Positions 34,970-45,219 are shown, counted from the stretch's first letter. The stretch: 64,000 bases of DNA from Dysgonomonas sp. UBA7710 (GCF_002482385.1 NZ_DLFW01000047.1:330405-394404); one strand, 5' to 3'. A program made the numbers and translations. Notes: generated by a model not told the origin, from the letters alone.

Positions 34970-37246
34970 ATGAAAAAAATTAACTTTATATTCTGGGTTC
35001 TTTTATTATCCGCTACAACCGCCAATGCACAGTTAAAAGACCTTGTACAATATGTAAATACGCTTCAGGGAACCGATTCCAATTTCGGGCTTAGTTACGG
35101 TAATACATATCCTACAACGGCTATGCCTTTCGGGATGCACACATGGGCAGCTCAGACAAACAGGAACGGAGAAGGGTTCAAATATATGTATGCCGATAAT
35201 AAAATCCGGGGATTCCAGCAGGCCCATCAATGTAGTCCGTGGGTGAGTGACTATGCTGTTTATTCCTTGATGCCGATGGTTGGCGAATTGATTGTTAATC
35301 AAGATAAGAGAGCCGCGAAGTTCAGCCACGATAACGAAATCGGCAAACCGCATTATTATAAAGTTACATTTGACAATGGTATTACTACCGAAATGGCGCC
35401 TACAACGCGCGGGGTACATATCCGCTTCTCATTCCCTGAAAACGGGGACGCTTATCTGGTACTCGACGGATATACCAATATGAGCGAAGTAAAAATAGAT
35501 CCGCAGAAAAGACAGATTAAAGGCTGGGTAAATAACCAGCGTTTTGTAAATCATTCGGAAAACTTTCGTAATTATTTTATAATACAATTCGATAAGCCTT
35601 TTGAGGCATATGGTACATGGGAGAATGAGAAAGACGAAATTTTCCCTGACGAATTGCATCACGACGGCAAAGGTGCGGGTGCATACATTAAATTCAAAAA
35701 AGGAACAACAGTACAACTAAAAGCTGCTTCATCATATATAAGCCCCGAACAGGCATTGCTCACATTAAATAGTGAATTAGGTAACAATAAGAATCTGGAA
35801 GTAACAAAGGCCCGGGGGGCAGAAACCTGGAACAAATTACTAAACAGGGTAATTGTAGAAGGAGGAACGGATGAGCAAATAAGAACTTTTTATTCGTGCC
35901 TTTTCCGTGCAAATCTTTTTTCGCGCAAATTTTACGAACGTAACGAGAATAACGAACCTTATTATTATAGCCCTTACGACGGGAAGATTTATAGCGGTTA
36001 TATGTACACCGATAACGGATTCTGGGATACATTCCGTACACAATTCCCTCTGACTAACATTCTCCACCCTACTATGCAGGGACAATATATGAATGCCTTA
36101 CTCGATGCGCATGACCAGTGCGGCTGGCTGCCGTCATGGTCACAACCCGGCGAAACAGGCGGTATGATCGGTAACCATGCAATCTCGCTTCTTGCCGATG
36201 CATGGGCAAAAGGTATCCGCACATTCGATCCCGGACGGGCTTTGAAAGCCTATGCGCACGAAGCGATGAATAAAGGCCCGTGGGGCGGTGCTAACGGACG
36301 TATTTTCTGGAAAGAATATTTCCAACTGGGTTATGTCCCATATCCGGAATCGTCCGGCTCTACTGCACAAACACTAGAATATGCTTATGATGACTGGTGC
36401 GGCTATGAACTGGCAAGAATGACAGGAAACCGTTTCTACATGGATGTTTTTGAAAGACAGGTGTATAATTACCGCAATGTATTTGACCCGACCGTAGGAT
36501 TCATGAGAGGAAAAGATAAAGACGGTAAATGGCAGGAACCATTCGATCCGTTTGTCTGGGGAGGTCCTTATTGCGAAGGCAACGCGTGGCATTATACATG
36601 GTCTGTTTTCCATGATGTACAAGGCCTGATCGATATGTTTGGAGGTCCCGATAAAATGACGGCGAAGATGGATTCGGTATTCATCGTTCCTAATATTATC
36701 AAACCCGGCACTTATGGTGGTGTAATCCACGAAATGAGAGAAATGGAACTAGCCGGCATGGGACAATATGCACAAGGCAACCAGCCTATCCAGCATATGA
36801 TTTATATGTATTCGTATGCGGGGCAGCCATGGAAAACCCAATACTGGGCACGCCGTATAATGAATGATCTGTATAATCATACGGAGAGAGGTTATCCGGG
36901 CGACGAAGATCAGGGAGGCATGGCGTCATGGTACGTTCTTAGCGCTTTGGGGATTTATGCCGTTTGTCCCGGAACGGATGAATATGTATTGGGTAGTCCG
37001 TTATTCAAAAAGGCGACTATTACGATGGAAGACGGTAAAAAATTTGTAGTCGAGGCAAGCAGCAACAGTAAAGATAATGTATATGTACAGTCTGTTACAT
37101 TGAATGGCAGCCCGTTGAGCAAGAACTATATCACTTACAAAGACATCGTAAACGGAGGAACAATCAAATATGAGATGGGAAGCCAGCCGAACAAGAGCAG
37201 AGGTACGGGTAAAGATGCAGCTCCATTCTCTCTTTCAAAAAAATAA
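34970..37246 (+). CDS. GH92 alpha-mannosidase, soluble secreted form
   Basis: 758 residues. A cleavable signal peptide (LLLSATTANAQ, residues 1-21) without a lipobox suggests a periplasmic enzyme. GH92 signatures are LVQYVNTLQGTDSNFGLSYG, GFWDTFRTQFPLTN, GGMIGNHAISLLADAWAKG, YCEGNAWHYTW with Glu536 at the catalytic-acid position, and GDEDQGGMASWYVLSALG. It diverges from the GH92 at 16756 at the N-terminus and in GDEDQGG versus GNEDVGQ, suggesting a different linkage preference. It is 21 nt upstream of the GH2 gene, and the two probably work together on imported oligosaccharides. Confidence 0.92.
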   Translation: MKKINFIFWVLLLSATTANAQLKDLVQYVNTLQGTDSNFGLSYGNTYPTTAMPFGMHTWAAQTNRNGEGFKYMYADNKIRGFQQAHQCSPWVSDYAVYSLMPMVGELIVNQDKRAAKFSHDNEIGKPHYYKVTFDNGITTEMAPTTRGVHIRFSFPENGDAYLVLDGYTNMSEVKIDPQKRQIKGWVNNQRFVNHSENFRNYFIIQFDKPFEAYGTWENEKDEIFPDELHHDGKGAGAYIKFKKGTTVQLKAASSYISPEQALLTLNSELGNNKNLEVTKARGAETWNKLLNRVIVEGGTDEQIRTFYSCLFRANLFSRKFYERNENNEPYYYSPYDGKIYSGYMYTDNGFWDTFRTQFPLTNILHPTMQGQYMNALLDAHDQCGWLPSWSQPGETGGMIGNHAISLLADAWAKGIRTFDPGRALKAYAHEAMNKGPWGGANGRIFWKEYFQLGYVPYPESSGSTAQTLEYAYDDWCGYELARMTGNRFYMDVFERQVYNYRNVFDPTVGFMRGKDKDGKWQEPFDPFVWGGPYCEGNAWHYTWSVFHDVQGLIDMFGGPDKMTAKMDSVFIVPNIIKPGTYGGVIHEMREMELAGMGQYAQGNQPIQHMIYMYSYAGQPWKTQYWARRIMNDLYNHTERGYPGDEDQGGMASWYVLSALGIYAVCPGTDEYVLGSPLFKKATITMEDGKKFVVEASSNSKDNVYVQSVTLNGSPLSKNYITYKDIVNGGTIKYEMGSQPNKSRGTGKDAAPFSLSKK

Positions 37247-37267
37247 AAACAAAGATGATTTAAGGTT

Positions 37268-40210
37268 ATGAGTAAAAAGATATTGATATTGACTTGTATG
37301 CTGGTTATTTGGGCGGTTCATTATATAAATGCACAAAACACTAAAATTTCACTGAACAGCGATGCCGGCAATATAGACTGGAAGGTCAGGGCGCAGGATG
37401 AAGTTGATAGTAATGGCCGGAAAATGATGTCTTCCGGATATAATACGTCCGATTGGATACCGGCAGTAGTTCCGGGTACCGTTTTCGGATCGTATGTAGA
37501 AGCCGGACTTGAAGAAGACCCGAACTTTGGAGATAACGCTTATAAAGTAGATAAATCGAAATATGATAAGAATTTCTGGTATCGCGGCGAATTCAATACA
37601 CCAGCTTTATCAGACGGAGAATTACTGTGGCTCAACTTTGAAGGAATAAACAGAAAAGGTGAAATTTTCCTTAACGGAAACAGGTTGGGGCTTCTCGATG
37701 GTTTTATGGATAGGGGCAAATTCGACATCACCGGCCTGATAAACAAAAACGGCAGGAATGTATTAGTGGTATTGGCGTATTGGGTAGGGCTTCCCGTACC
37801 TAATTATGCAAGCCCGACTTACATTTCCAGCGCCAGCTGGGACTGGATGCCTTATGTCCCGGGCTTGTTGAGTGGTATAACCGATGATGTGTATCTCAGC
37901 ACTTCACGCGAAGTATCTATGGTCGATCCGTGGATAAGGACAAAAGTCCCAGACAAGGATAAAGGCTTAATCGAATTACAGGTAGAACTGAGCAATAACA
38001 CGGCAACAGAACAAACGGGCGTATTGAAGGGTATTATCCGGCCCGGAAATATCGAATTTTCCAAAGAAATAAAAATCGGCGGAGGTATGCAGAAACCGTT
38101 CAGGATAGAACCGAAAGACTCTAAACAATTGGAAATAGATAATCCAAAACTGTGGTGGCCTAATGGCTACGGCGATCCTAATCTGTATACATGCGATCTC
38201 ACTTATACAGTGAATGGCAAAGTATCCGATTCTAAAAAGATAACATTCGGGATAAAAGAGTACAGCTACGAAAGAGTCGATGATGTATTCCGTATCAAAG
38301 TAAACGGAGTACCTGTTTACGCCAAAGGCGGTAACTGGGGCATGAGCGAATATATGCTTCGTTGCCGCGGTGAGGAATACGATCTGAAAGTAAGGTTGCA
38401 TAAAGAGATGAACTATAACATTATCCGTAACTGGATAGGCTCTACAACCGATGATGAATTTTACGACGCCTGCGATAAATACGGTATTATGGTATGGGAC
38501 GACTTCTGGTTGAATTCCCATAAGAACCTGCCGGACGATGTCCAAGCGTTCAATAACAATGCAATCGAAAAGATCAAGCGTTTGCGTAACCATCCCTGTA
38601 TAGCTGTATGGTGCGGAGAGAACGAAGGCTATCCGCTTGCTCCGCTCAATGACTGGCTGAGGGGGAATGTGGAACATTTCGATGCCGGCGACCGTTGGTA
38701 TCAGGATATTTCCAATAATGACGGCCTGTCGGGTAGCGGCCCTTGGGGAAATTTCCACCCGAATTGGTATTTCTCAAAGTATCCGATGATGTACGGCTTC
38801 AAAGGCAAACCGGGTTGGGGATTCCGCACTGAAATAGGCACTGCCGTATTCACTACGTTTGAGAGCTTCAGGAAATTCATGCCGAAAGAATCGTGGTGGC
38901 CTCGCAACGATATGTGGGATAAGCACTTCTTCGGCCCGCAGGCGGCAAATGCTTCCCCCGACAAATATGTTGGCATGATTACTGAAAATTATGGCAAACC
39001 TGAAGGAATCGAAGATTTCTGCCGTAAAGCGCAGCTTCTGAATATAGAGTCTAACAAAGCCATGTATGAAGGATGGCAACACCATATGTGGAATGACGCC
39101 AGCGGTATAATGACATGGATGAGCCAGTCGGCATACCCGTCATTTGTGTGGCAGACCTACGATTATTATTATGACCTGACCGGTGCATACTGGGGAGTGA
39201 AGAAGGCTTGCGAGCATGTTCACATTCAGTGGAGCTATGCCGATAATTCTGTGAAAATAATCAACACTACGCTCAACGATGTTAAAGGTCTGACCGCTAA
39301 AGCAACAGTTTATAATCTCAACGGAAAGGAAATGAAGAAATATGAACAGCGCATTGATGCAGATGCAAAGGCCAATAGCGTTACTGATCTGTTTTTTATG
39401 AACTTTGTCACCGATAATATGGCTTACCAGAAAAAAGTGGTGGCCTCTTCCAGATCTATCGATGCAGAAGAAGCTGTTGCAGTAACAGACGGCAGCGATG
39501 GAAGCCGCTGGGCCAGCAATTACAACGATAATGAATGGATATACGTAGATCTGGGCGAACGGCAGGAAATTAGCAGTATAACCCTTAAATGGGAAGATGC
39601 GCATGCCCAGGCGTATAAGTTGCAGGTTTCGAATGATGCTGCAGAGTGGAAAGATGTATATCAAAACGATAATTCCAAAGGTAAAAACGAAGAGATAAAG
39701 ATCAGACCCGTTATGGCACGATATGTAAAGATGCTGGGACTGAAACGGGCCACAGAATGGGGCTATTCATTATATGAATTTGAGGTTTACGGACGGAATA
39801 AGGCTAAACCCGATTTAACTCCCGTTCATTTCCTGCGCTTCGAACTGACAGATAACAACGGCGATATTGTATCCGATAATTTCTACTGGCGGTCTACTGT
39901 TTTGGGAGATTATACTGCTTTAAACAAGATGGGAAAAGCTAAACTCAGTACGACTTCGAAAATTGAAACACGCGATAATAAGAAGTTTATAAGAGCAACG
40001 ATTAAGAACATAGGTTCATCTGTCGCATTTGCCGTGCATGTACAGCCTTACAGGATATCCGACGGAGAACGTATTCTTCCGGCTATTATGAATGACAACT
40101 ATTTTACCCTGATGCAGGGGGAAAGTAAAGAACTGGAAATAGAATTCGATGCGTCTATTCTACCGGATAACAACTATAAACTGGAGGTAGTGCCTTATAA
40201 TAATAAATGA
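37268..40210 (+). CDS. GH2 exo-beta-glycosidase (mannosidase/glucosaminidase type) with inserted discoidin domain
   Basis: 980 residues with a signal peptide (to INAQ, residue 22). The N-terminal sugar-binding domain (WLNFEGINRKGEIFLNG) is followed by an Ig-like domain and a TIM barrel. The acid/base motif is WCGENEG with Glu453 and the nucleophile motif is FRTEIG with Glu522, both as expected for GH2. The closest groups by eye are beta-mannosidases and exo-beta-glucosaminidases. Residues about 718-845 (KKVVASSRSI, WIYVDLGERQEISSITLKW, YSLYEFEVYG) form a discoidin domain inserted in a C-terminal Ig-like domain. That Ig domain resumes at LTPVHFLRFELTD. It may trim the beta-mannose or glucosamine core left after the GH92 enzymes act. 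Confidence 0.88.
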   Translation: MSKKILILTCMLVIWAVHYINAQNTKISLNSDAGNIDWKVRAQDEVDSNGRKMMSSGYNTSDWIPAVVPGTVFGSYVEAGLEEDPNFGDNAYKVDKSKYDKNFWYRGEFNTPALSDGELLWLNFEGINRKGEIFLNGNRLGLLDGFMDRGKFDITGLINKNGRNVLVVLAYWVGLPVPNYASPTYISSASWDWMPYVPGLLSGITDDVYLSTSREVSMVDPWIRTKVPDKDKGLIELQVELSNNTATEQTGVLKGIIRPGNIEFSKEIKIGGGMQKPFRIEPKDSKQLEIDNPKLWWPNGYGDPNLYTCDLTYTVNGKVSDSKKITFGIKEYSYERVDDVFRIKVNGVPVYAKGGNWGMSEYMLRCRGEEYDLKVRLHKEMNYNIIRNWIGSTTDDEFYDACDKYGIMVWDDFWLNSHKNLPDDVQAFNNNAIEKIKRLRNHPCIAVWCGENEGYPLAPLNDWLRGNVEHFDAGDRWYQDISNNDGLSGSGPWGNFHPNWYFSKYPMMYGFKGKPGWGFRTEIGTAVFTTFESFRKFMPKESWWPRNDMWDKHFFGPQAANASPDKYVGMITENYGKPEGIEDFCRKAQLLNIESNKAMYEGWQHHMWNDASGIMTWMSQSAYPSFVWQTYDYYYDLTGAYWGVKKACEHVHIQWSYADNSVKIINTTLNDVKGLTAKATVYNLNGKEMKKYEQRIDADAKANSVTDLFFMNFVTDNMAYQKKVVASSRSIDAEEAVAVTDGSDGSRWASNYNDNEWIYVDLGERQEISSITLKWEDAHAQAYKLQVSNDAAEWKDVYQNDNSKGKNEEIKIRPVMARYVKMLGLKRATEWGYSLYEFEVYGRNKAKPDLTPVHFLRFELTDNNGDIVSDNFYWRSTVLGDYTALNKMGKAKLSTTSKIETRDNKKFIRATIKNIGSSVAFAVHVQPYRISDGERILPAIMNDNYFTLMQGESKELEIEFDASILPDNNYKLEVVPYNNK

Positions 40211-40694
40211 GAACAGCGTATTGAGTATCCGGACTAGCGTTATTTTTATTTACATCTGGAGCAAACCTCGAAATTTAATCCTTTTAAAAAAATTTATCTA
40301 TATACAGCCGTTAGCTTATAGCTCTTTGAATTGAAAATCGGCGGAGCCAAAAATTGACACCCCCTCCCCCCTGACAAGGGGGACTTACAGAGAGAGTAAA
40401 AAAGATAGATAGAAAATAGTGTAAAGTTTGTAAAGTTTTTGAAAAAAGTTGCGAGTAAACAAGATACGAGAAACAAGTTGATGACTGATAACTGATGACT
40501 AAAAATACTGTAACCTTTGTTACTTTTTAACTATACATAGTTAACGAATGCAAAAATGACAAATAAAAAAAAGTAAAAAAAGTGTCAGATGTGTCAGATT
40601 TTAACATTAAATAGTTAATAAATACAAATTGACCTAATAATTATAACAATCAATTTTTGTGTGCCCTGATTTACATCATTAAATAAAGAATATT
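40211..40694. other. Gene-free AT-rich spacer with small repeats
   Basis: No gene is supported. It contains a GC-rich hairpin (CCCCCT 40367-40372 with AGGGGG 40377-40382), the tandem 9-mer GTGTCAGAT (40582-40590 and 40591-40599), and two imperfect 27-nt direct repeats sharing TAGTTAA (40534-40560 and 40607-40633). The hairpin may end the GH2 transcript. No consensus promoter was found for the next gene. Confidence 0.5.
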
Positions 40695-41354
40695 ATGAAA
40701 AATCTTTTATTATTCTTTTTCCTCTGTATCGCTCATGTGAATTTATCAGCACAGAGTGAGTGGAAAGGAATCTTTTTATTCGAAAAATTTATGCCAGGGA
40801 AGATAGTCTATAAAACCGGTACGGAAAAAAGCGCCCTTCTCAATTACAATAAAGTGGACGAAAAGATGTATTTTATTCTTCAAGATCCGGATTCTACATT
40901 ATTAGAATTGACACAAACTTCCTATATAGCAGAAATAAGCATCGCAAATCGTAACTTTGAACATATAAAAGAAGGGCAATTTTATGAAAAAATAAACATC
41001 GATAATAATGCTCTGTATATACGCTGGAAATCGTCCATCGTATCAGAAGGGAAATCTGTCGGATATGGAATAAAATCTTCTACGGGAGCGGTGGACAATG
41101 CCGCACGGGCATTCGGGCACTTAACCACTCAAAAACTTCAATCGACCGAATCTTTTAAAACAAATTCCCACAATGTTTATTATTTGAAAATACTAAATGA
41201 ATTCAAGCGTTTCGATTCTTTCAAATCATTGGGAAAATTATTGAAAAAACAAGGAAAATCCGCAGAAACATATGTAAAATCGGAGAATCTCGATTTCAAA
41301 TCTGTCGAAGATATAAAAAAAGCAGTGGCTTATTATTCTCAGGACAGTCAATAG
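40695..41354 (+). CDS. Secreted protein of unknown function
   Basis: 219 residues with a clear signal peptide (LLLFFFLCIAHVNLSAQ, to residue 20). The first 100 residues look like a small beta-barrel or lipocalin-like fold (SEWKGIFLFEKFMPGKIVY, EKMYFILQDPDSTLLEL). The C-terminal third is helical and charged (FKSLGKLLKKQGKSAETYV). I recognise no family. It sits between GH2 and GH78, separated from both by spacers, so it may not belong to the polysaccharide locus. Confidence 0.6.
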   Translation: MKNLLLFFFLCIAHVNLSAQSEWKGIFLFEKFMPGKIVYKTGTEKSALLNYNKVDEKMYFILQDPDSTLLELTQTSYIAEISIANRNFEHIKEGQFYEKINIDNNALYIRWKSSIVSEGKSVGYGIKSSTGAVDNAARAFGHLTTQKLQSTESFKTNSHNVYYLKILNEFKRFDSFKSLGKLLKKQGKSAETYVKSENLDFKSVEDIKKAVAYYSQDSQ

Positions 41355-41433
41355 CTTTAGCGTGTGAATAGAATCGGAATTATCATCAAGCCATTGTATA
41401 TCTTATATATAACCCTTAAAAACAAGAAGAATT

Positions 41434-44100
41434 ATGCAAAAGAAAAAATGTTTAATTTTCACAATCATATCTTTCCTGTTTATTGCAATCAGTTGTAGTC
41501 TGAATGCCTCTATAACAGTATATGACCTGAAGTGTGAAAACCTTACAAACCCTAATGCGATAGATAATACATCGCCGCATTTCAGTTGGAAAATAAAATA
41601 CACCAAAGGAACTATGCTACAACGGTATTACGAAATACAGGTTGCCTCCGACAGTATGTCTTTGCTCGGAAACAAGGCTGACTTATGGAACTCCGGCAAG
41701 CAAAAATCAGCCTCTTCCGTAATGGTTCCGTACAAAGGTAAGGGATTGGCCTCCCGTTCGCTGTGCTACTGGCGGATTCGTGTATGGAACAGTAAGAATG
41801 AAGTTTCCGGATGGAGCGAAATCAACAGATTCGGAGTAGGTATAATCGATAAGGAAGATGCGCGGGGCAGTTATATCGGCTTATCGTCGACAGCGGGAAA
41901 TATACAAAGTCCGATACTAAGAAAGAGTTTCAATGTCGATAGTATCAATACATCATTTTTGCATGTCAACGCATTGGGATACTACGAAGTATATATCAAT
42001 GGCCGGAAGGTAAGTGATGATGTACTCTCTCCTGCGGTATCGCAGTTGAATAAAAGATCCTTGATAGTTACATACGATGTAACCCCTTACCTGAAAGAAG
42101 GTAAAAACGATCTGGTCTTATGGCTTGCCAAAGGATGGTACCGGAAAAATACATTCGATGCCGTATATGACGGGCCTTTGGTGAAAGCTCAGCTGGATAT
42201 CAAAGAGGGCGGTGGATGGAATACCGTGATTGCGACTGACAGCTCATGGAAAGGCAGACACGGAGGATATATAGAGACAGGTATATGGCAGGCACTCCGG
42301 TTTGCAGGTGAAAAACTGGACGGAAGAATACTTCCTAAAGATTTGAACCCCACCACTCTCGACCAAATGAGCTGGTACCCTGTCGTGGAAATCGGTATTC
42401 CGGAACATAAAGCCACTCCTGTAATGACGGAGTCCGACAAAATACAGGAAACCTTAGTTCCTCAGAATATCACACAACTTGGTGACAGTACATGGCTCGT
42501 GGATATGGGTAAAGTCCTGAACGGCTGGTTTAAGATCCGCCTGCCTCATCTGAGCGAAGGCCAGGAGATTTTAATGGAATATAGCGATTTCATGGATAAA
42601 GAGGGTAAATTTCTCGATCAGGGACAAAGTGATATTTATGTCGGAGTAGGCAACGGTACGGATGTATTTTGCAATAAATTCCATAGCCATGCTTTCCGTC
42701 ATATCCGTATATCCAATCTTACGGTCAGACCGGATAAGGAAGATATAAAAGCATATCTCATCCATACCGATTACCGTCAGGCATCGACATTCGAATGTTC
42801 TGATCCTGAACTAAATGCCATACACAACATGATTCAATACACCATGAAATGCCTGGCATACAGCGGATATATGGTAGACTGTCCTCATCTCGAACGTGCC
42901 GGATACGGAGGCGACGGAAATTCTTCGACGGAAAGCCTCCAGACCATGTATAATGTTGCCCCCCTGTTTACCAACTGGATGCAGGCATGGAACGATTCGA
43001 TGCGTGAAGGCGGCAGCTTACCTCATGTCGCCCCCAATCCGGGAGCAGGCGGCGGTGGCCCGTACTGGTGTGGCTTCATCATTATGGCTCCATGGCAGAC
43101 GTATCTGAATTATAACGATCCGAGATTGATAGAGAAGCATTATCCGGCCATGAAAGAGTGGCTCGGCTATGTGGAAAAATACACCGTGGACGGATTGCTG
43201 AAACGATGGCCTGATACTCCGTATCGTGACTGGTTTTTGGGAGACTGGCTGGCGCCAATAGGTGTAGACTCGGGTAATGAACTGTCTATAAATCTGGTTA
43301 ATAATTGCTTTGTAAGTGATTGCTTTTCCAAAATGGAAAAGATAGCTGGAATACTGGGTAAGTCCGATGAGGCAAAAGAATTTGCGTCACGCAGGGATAA
43401 ACTTAACCAACTGTTGCAAAAAACATATTACAATAAAGATGAAAAGATGTATTCGACAGGTTCACAACTGGATATGTCTTATCCTATGCTGGTCGGGGTC
43501 ACCCCTCCTACCCTATACAACGACGTTAAGGAGCGGCTTCTCTCCCTGACAGCCGAACGGCACAACAACCATATAGCCGTGGGACTGGTCGGGGTACCTA
43601 TCCTTACCAGATGGGCAATCGAGAATAAAGCCGTCGATTTCATGTACACGATGCTGAAGAAACACGATTATCCGGGTTACTTACATATGATAGACAACGG
43701 AGCAACTACTACCTGGGAATATTGGAGCGGTGAACGCAGCAGGGTGCATAACTGCTACAATGGTATAGGATCGTGGTTTTATCAGGCTGTGGGAGGTATT
43801 CGTACCGATGAAGATAAGCCCGGTTATCAGCATGTGATAATAGAACCGCAAATCCCTAAAGGCGTATCATGGGCAAAGACGACGAAAGAATCGCCTTACG
43901 GTACTATTTCGGTAGATTGGAATCTGAATGCCGATAAACTGACAATCAATGTCATATTACCTGTAGGCAGCATGGGGACGGTTATCCTACCCCGGGATGC
44001 AGCAGGTTATAAATTGAATGGAAAGGTAGTTAAGAGCAAAAATAAGAATGTTACAATTAATAATGGATCTTATAGTTTTGAAATCTTATTGGGTAATTAG
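41434..44100 (+). CDS. GH78 alpha-L-rhamnosidase, secreted
   Basis: 888 residues. The signal ends near LFIAISCSLNAS; the cysteine could be a weak lipobox. Domain order is an N-terminal beta domain (LKCENLTNPNAIDNTSPHFSW), carbohydrate-binding beta domains (HVNALGYYEVYINGRKV), the (alpha/alpha)6 catalytic domain and a C-terminal beta domain. The catalytic motif DCPHLERAGYGGD (from Asp482) places Glu487 at the general-acid and Asp494 at a conserved acidic position. WEYW has Glu762 at the likely base. In the usual motif an Arg precedes the Glu and a Trp replaces Tyr491. GH78 enzymes release terminal L-rhamnose by inversion. Its place at the end of the locus suggests a rhamnose decoration or a separate function. 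Confidence 0.88.
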   Translation: MQKKKCLIFTIISFLFIAISCSLNASITVYDLKCENLTNPNAIDNTSPHFSWKIKYTKGTMLQRYYEIQVASDSMSLLGNKADLWNSGKQKSASSVMVPYKGKGLASRSLCYWRIRVWNSKNEVSGWSEINRFGVGIIDKEDARGSYIGLSSTAGNIQSPILRKSFNVDSINTSFLHVNALGYYEVYINGRKVSDDVLSPAVSQLNKRSLIVTYDVTPYLKEGKNDLVLWLAKGWYRKNTFDAVYDGPLVKAQLDIKEGGGWNTVIATDSSWKGRHGGYIETGIWQALRFAGEKLDGRILPKDLNPTTLDQMSWYPVVEIGIPEHKATPVMTESDKIQETLVPQNITQLGDSTWLVDMGKVLNGWFKIRLPHLSEGQEILMEYSDFMDKEGKFLDQGQSDIYVGVGNGTDVFCNKFHSHAFRHIRISNLTVRPDKEDIKAYLIHTDYRQASTFECSDPELNAIHNMIQYTMKCLAYSGYMVDCPHLERAGYGGDGNSSTESLQTMYNVAPLFTNWMQAWNDSMREGGSLPHVAPNPGAGGGGPYWCGFIIMAPWQTYLNYNDPRLIEKHYPAMKEWLGYVEKYTVDGLLKRWPDTPYRDWFLGDWLAPIGVDSGNELSINLVNNCFVSDCFSKMEKIAGILGKSDEAKEFASRRDKLNQLLQKTYYNKDEKMYSTGSQLDMSYPMLVGVTPPTLYNDVKERLLSLTAERHNNHIAVGLVGVPILTRWAIENKAVDFMYTMLKKHDYPGYLHMIDNGATTTWEYWSGERSRVHNCYNGIGSWFYQAVGGIRTDEDKPGYQHVIIEPQIPKGVSWAKTTKESPYGTISVDWNLNADKLTINVILPVGSMGTVILPRDAAGYKLNGKVVKSKNKNVTINNGSYSFEILLGN

Positions 44101-44540
44101 TAACCCGTCCTCGTTACTAATTACGGGCAGTCCGGCATATACATTAAGCAAAGCAGCGAGAAACTGGTAATTATCAAAGTAGCTTTTCCAGCCAGGTTAG
44201 TTGTATCTGGCCGGATTTAACATCCTGCTGATATTTCGTCAGTCAACCTCTTCTCCCCATAGGTCAATGTCTGTAGGAATTCTTTTCATACTTAAAATAA
44301 TACATATCCAGCATATAACCTGATATCCTGCCAAAAGAAAAAAACATACGTCCATTGTCTATTTTTTTAACCTTGTCAATTCTTATATATATGATACTTA
44401 TCAGAGTACCCATTACTACTTCATTTATAGCGCGATTATACCAGTTTGCCATATAAGAGTAAGCAGGAACCTAAAGAAAACAATTGACGGAGAGACTTAA
44501 TGTTTATTGATATTCAGATTCCTGCAAGCTCCCAGATTGA
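44101..44540. other. Convergent intergenic region, possible small gene remnant
   Basis: This lies between convergent genes. On the minus strand a 62-codon frame (44452-44264) starts MANWYNRAINEVVMG. After two in-frame stops the same frame continues KYQQDVKSGQIQLTWLEKLL before a final stop (near 44180). This could be a decayed small gene, but the evidence is thin. Nothing else is seen. Confidence 0.3.
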
Positions 44541-45197
44541 TTATTTCCGCCAGTTTCTTGCCTGCTTACGAAGCCGGTCGAGCGAGCTTTGACTGGATTG
44601 TATCGTATCAGGTCTTACAATCTTTGGCGCTACGCCTTCGATCTTTACATGAGGTGTTTCTTTAGGCTTAGGTAACGTGGATAAGAATTTATTATATGCC
44701 TCCAGTAAGTGAGTCGCTTCCTCTGTATTCAAGTCAATGTTTTGATAACCTTGAGCATAATGAACTGTAAAATTCTTTATCAGATTATTACTTAGAAAAG
44801 ACAAATCTCCGCCAAAGATAACCCTTATGTCTGCTGTTTTCTGGGCAACAGTACTCATCCTTCTGGCTTTGGCATACCTTACTGCCCGAAGCTCAAATTT
44901 TCCTTTGTCTGTAACGCATTCCAACTTTTCATTTTTGTAATATTCCACCGGGACTGCCTCTTCAAACACTGCATCTGTAAACATGTATTTAAGGGAAAGG
45001 TGCAAAAAACGGGCTCCTTCTTCCGAAATAAAACGAACAGAAATCATAGGCTCTTTAAACCGAGGTTTCTTTTGCAACTTACCTAACGATATATTTTCCC
45101 ACTCCGAGGTTATCGAATTCTTGGAATCCGTTTGTGAAAGAACTGTCAAGGCTGCAACCAAGAATCCTAATGTCAATATAGTTCTGATATAATTCAT
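44541..45197 (-). CDS. Secreted protein of unknown function, last gene of a three-gene unit
   Basis: 218 residues with a signal peptide (TLGFLVAALTVLSQ, to about residue 22). The body appears beta-rich (PMISVRFISEEGARFLHLSLKYM, RVIFGGDLSFLSNN), with a basic C-terminus (SLDRLRKQARNWRK). No family is recognised. It starts 22 nt downstream of the 759-residue lipoprotein and probably works with it in the envelope. Confidence 0.7.
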   Translation of the reverse strand: MNYIRTILTLGFLVAALTVLSQTDSKNSITSEWENISLGKLQKKPRFKEPMISVRFISEEGARFLHLSLKYMFTDAVFEEAVPVEYYKNEKLECVTDKGKFELRAVRYAKARRMSTVAQKTADIRVIFGGDLSFLSNNLIKNFTVHYAQGYQNIDLNTEEATHLLEAYNKFLSTLPKPKETPHVKIEGVAPKIVRPDTIQSSQSSLDRLRKQARNWRK

Positions 45198-45219
45198 ACT
45201 ATCTTATATTTATATTATG

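Noticed and set aside
37976..38758. 260-codon minus-strand frame
   Set aside because: It lies wholly antisense to the GH2 gene, whose catalytic motifs are intact; its translation shows no family motif.
40367..40382. GC-rich hairpin as a definite terminator
   Set aside because: Only 6 bp and no U tract; it is over 150 nt from the GH2 stop, so kept only as part of the spacer description.
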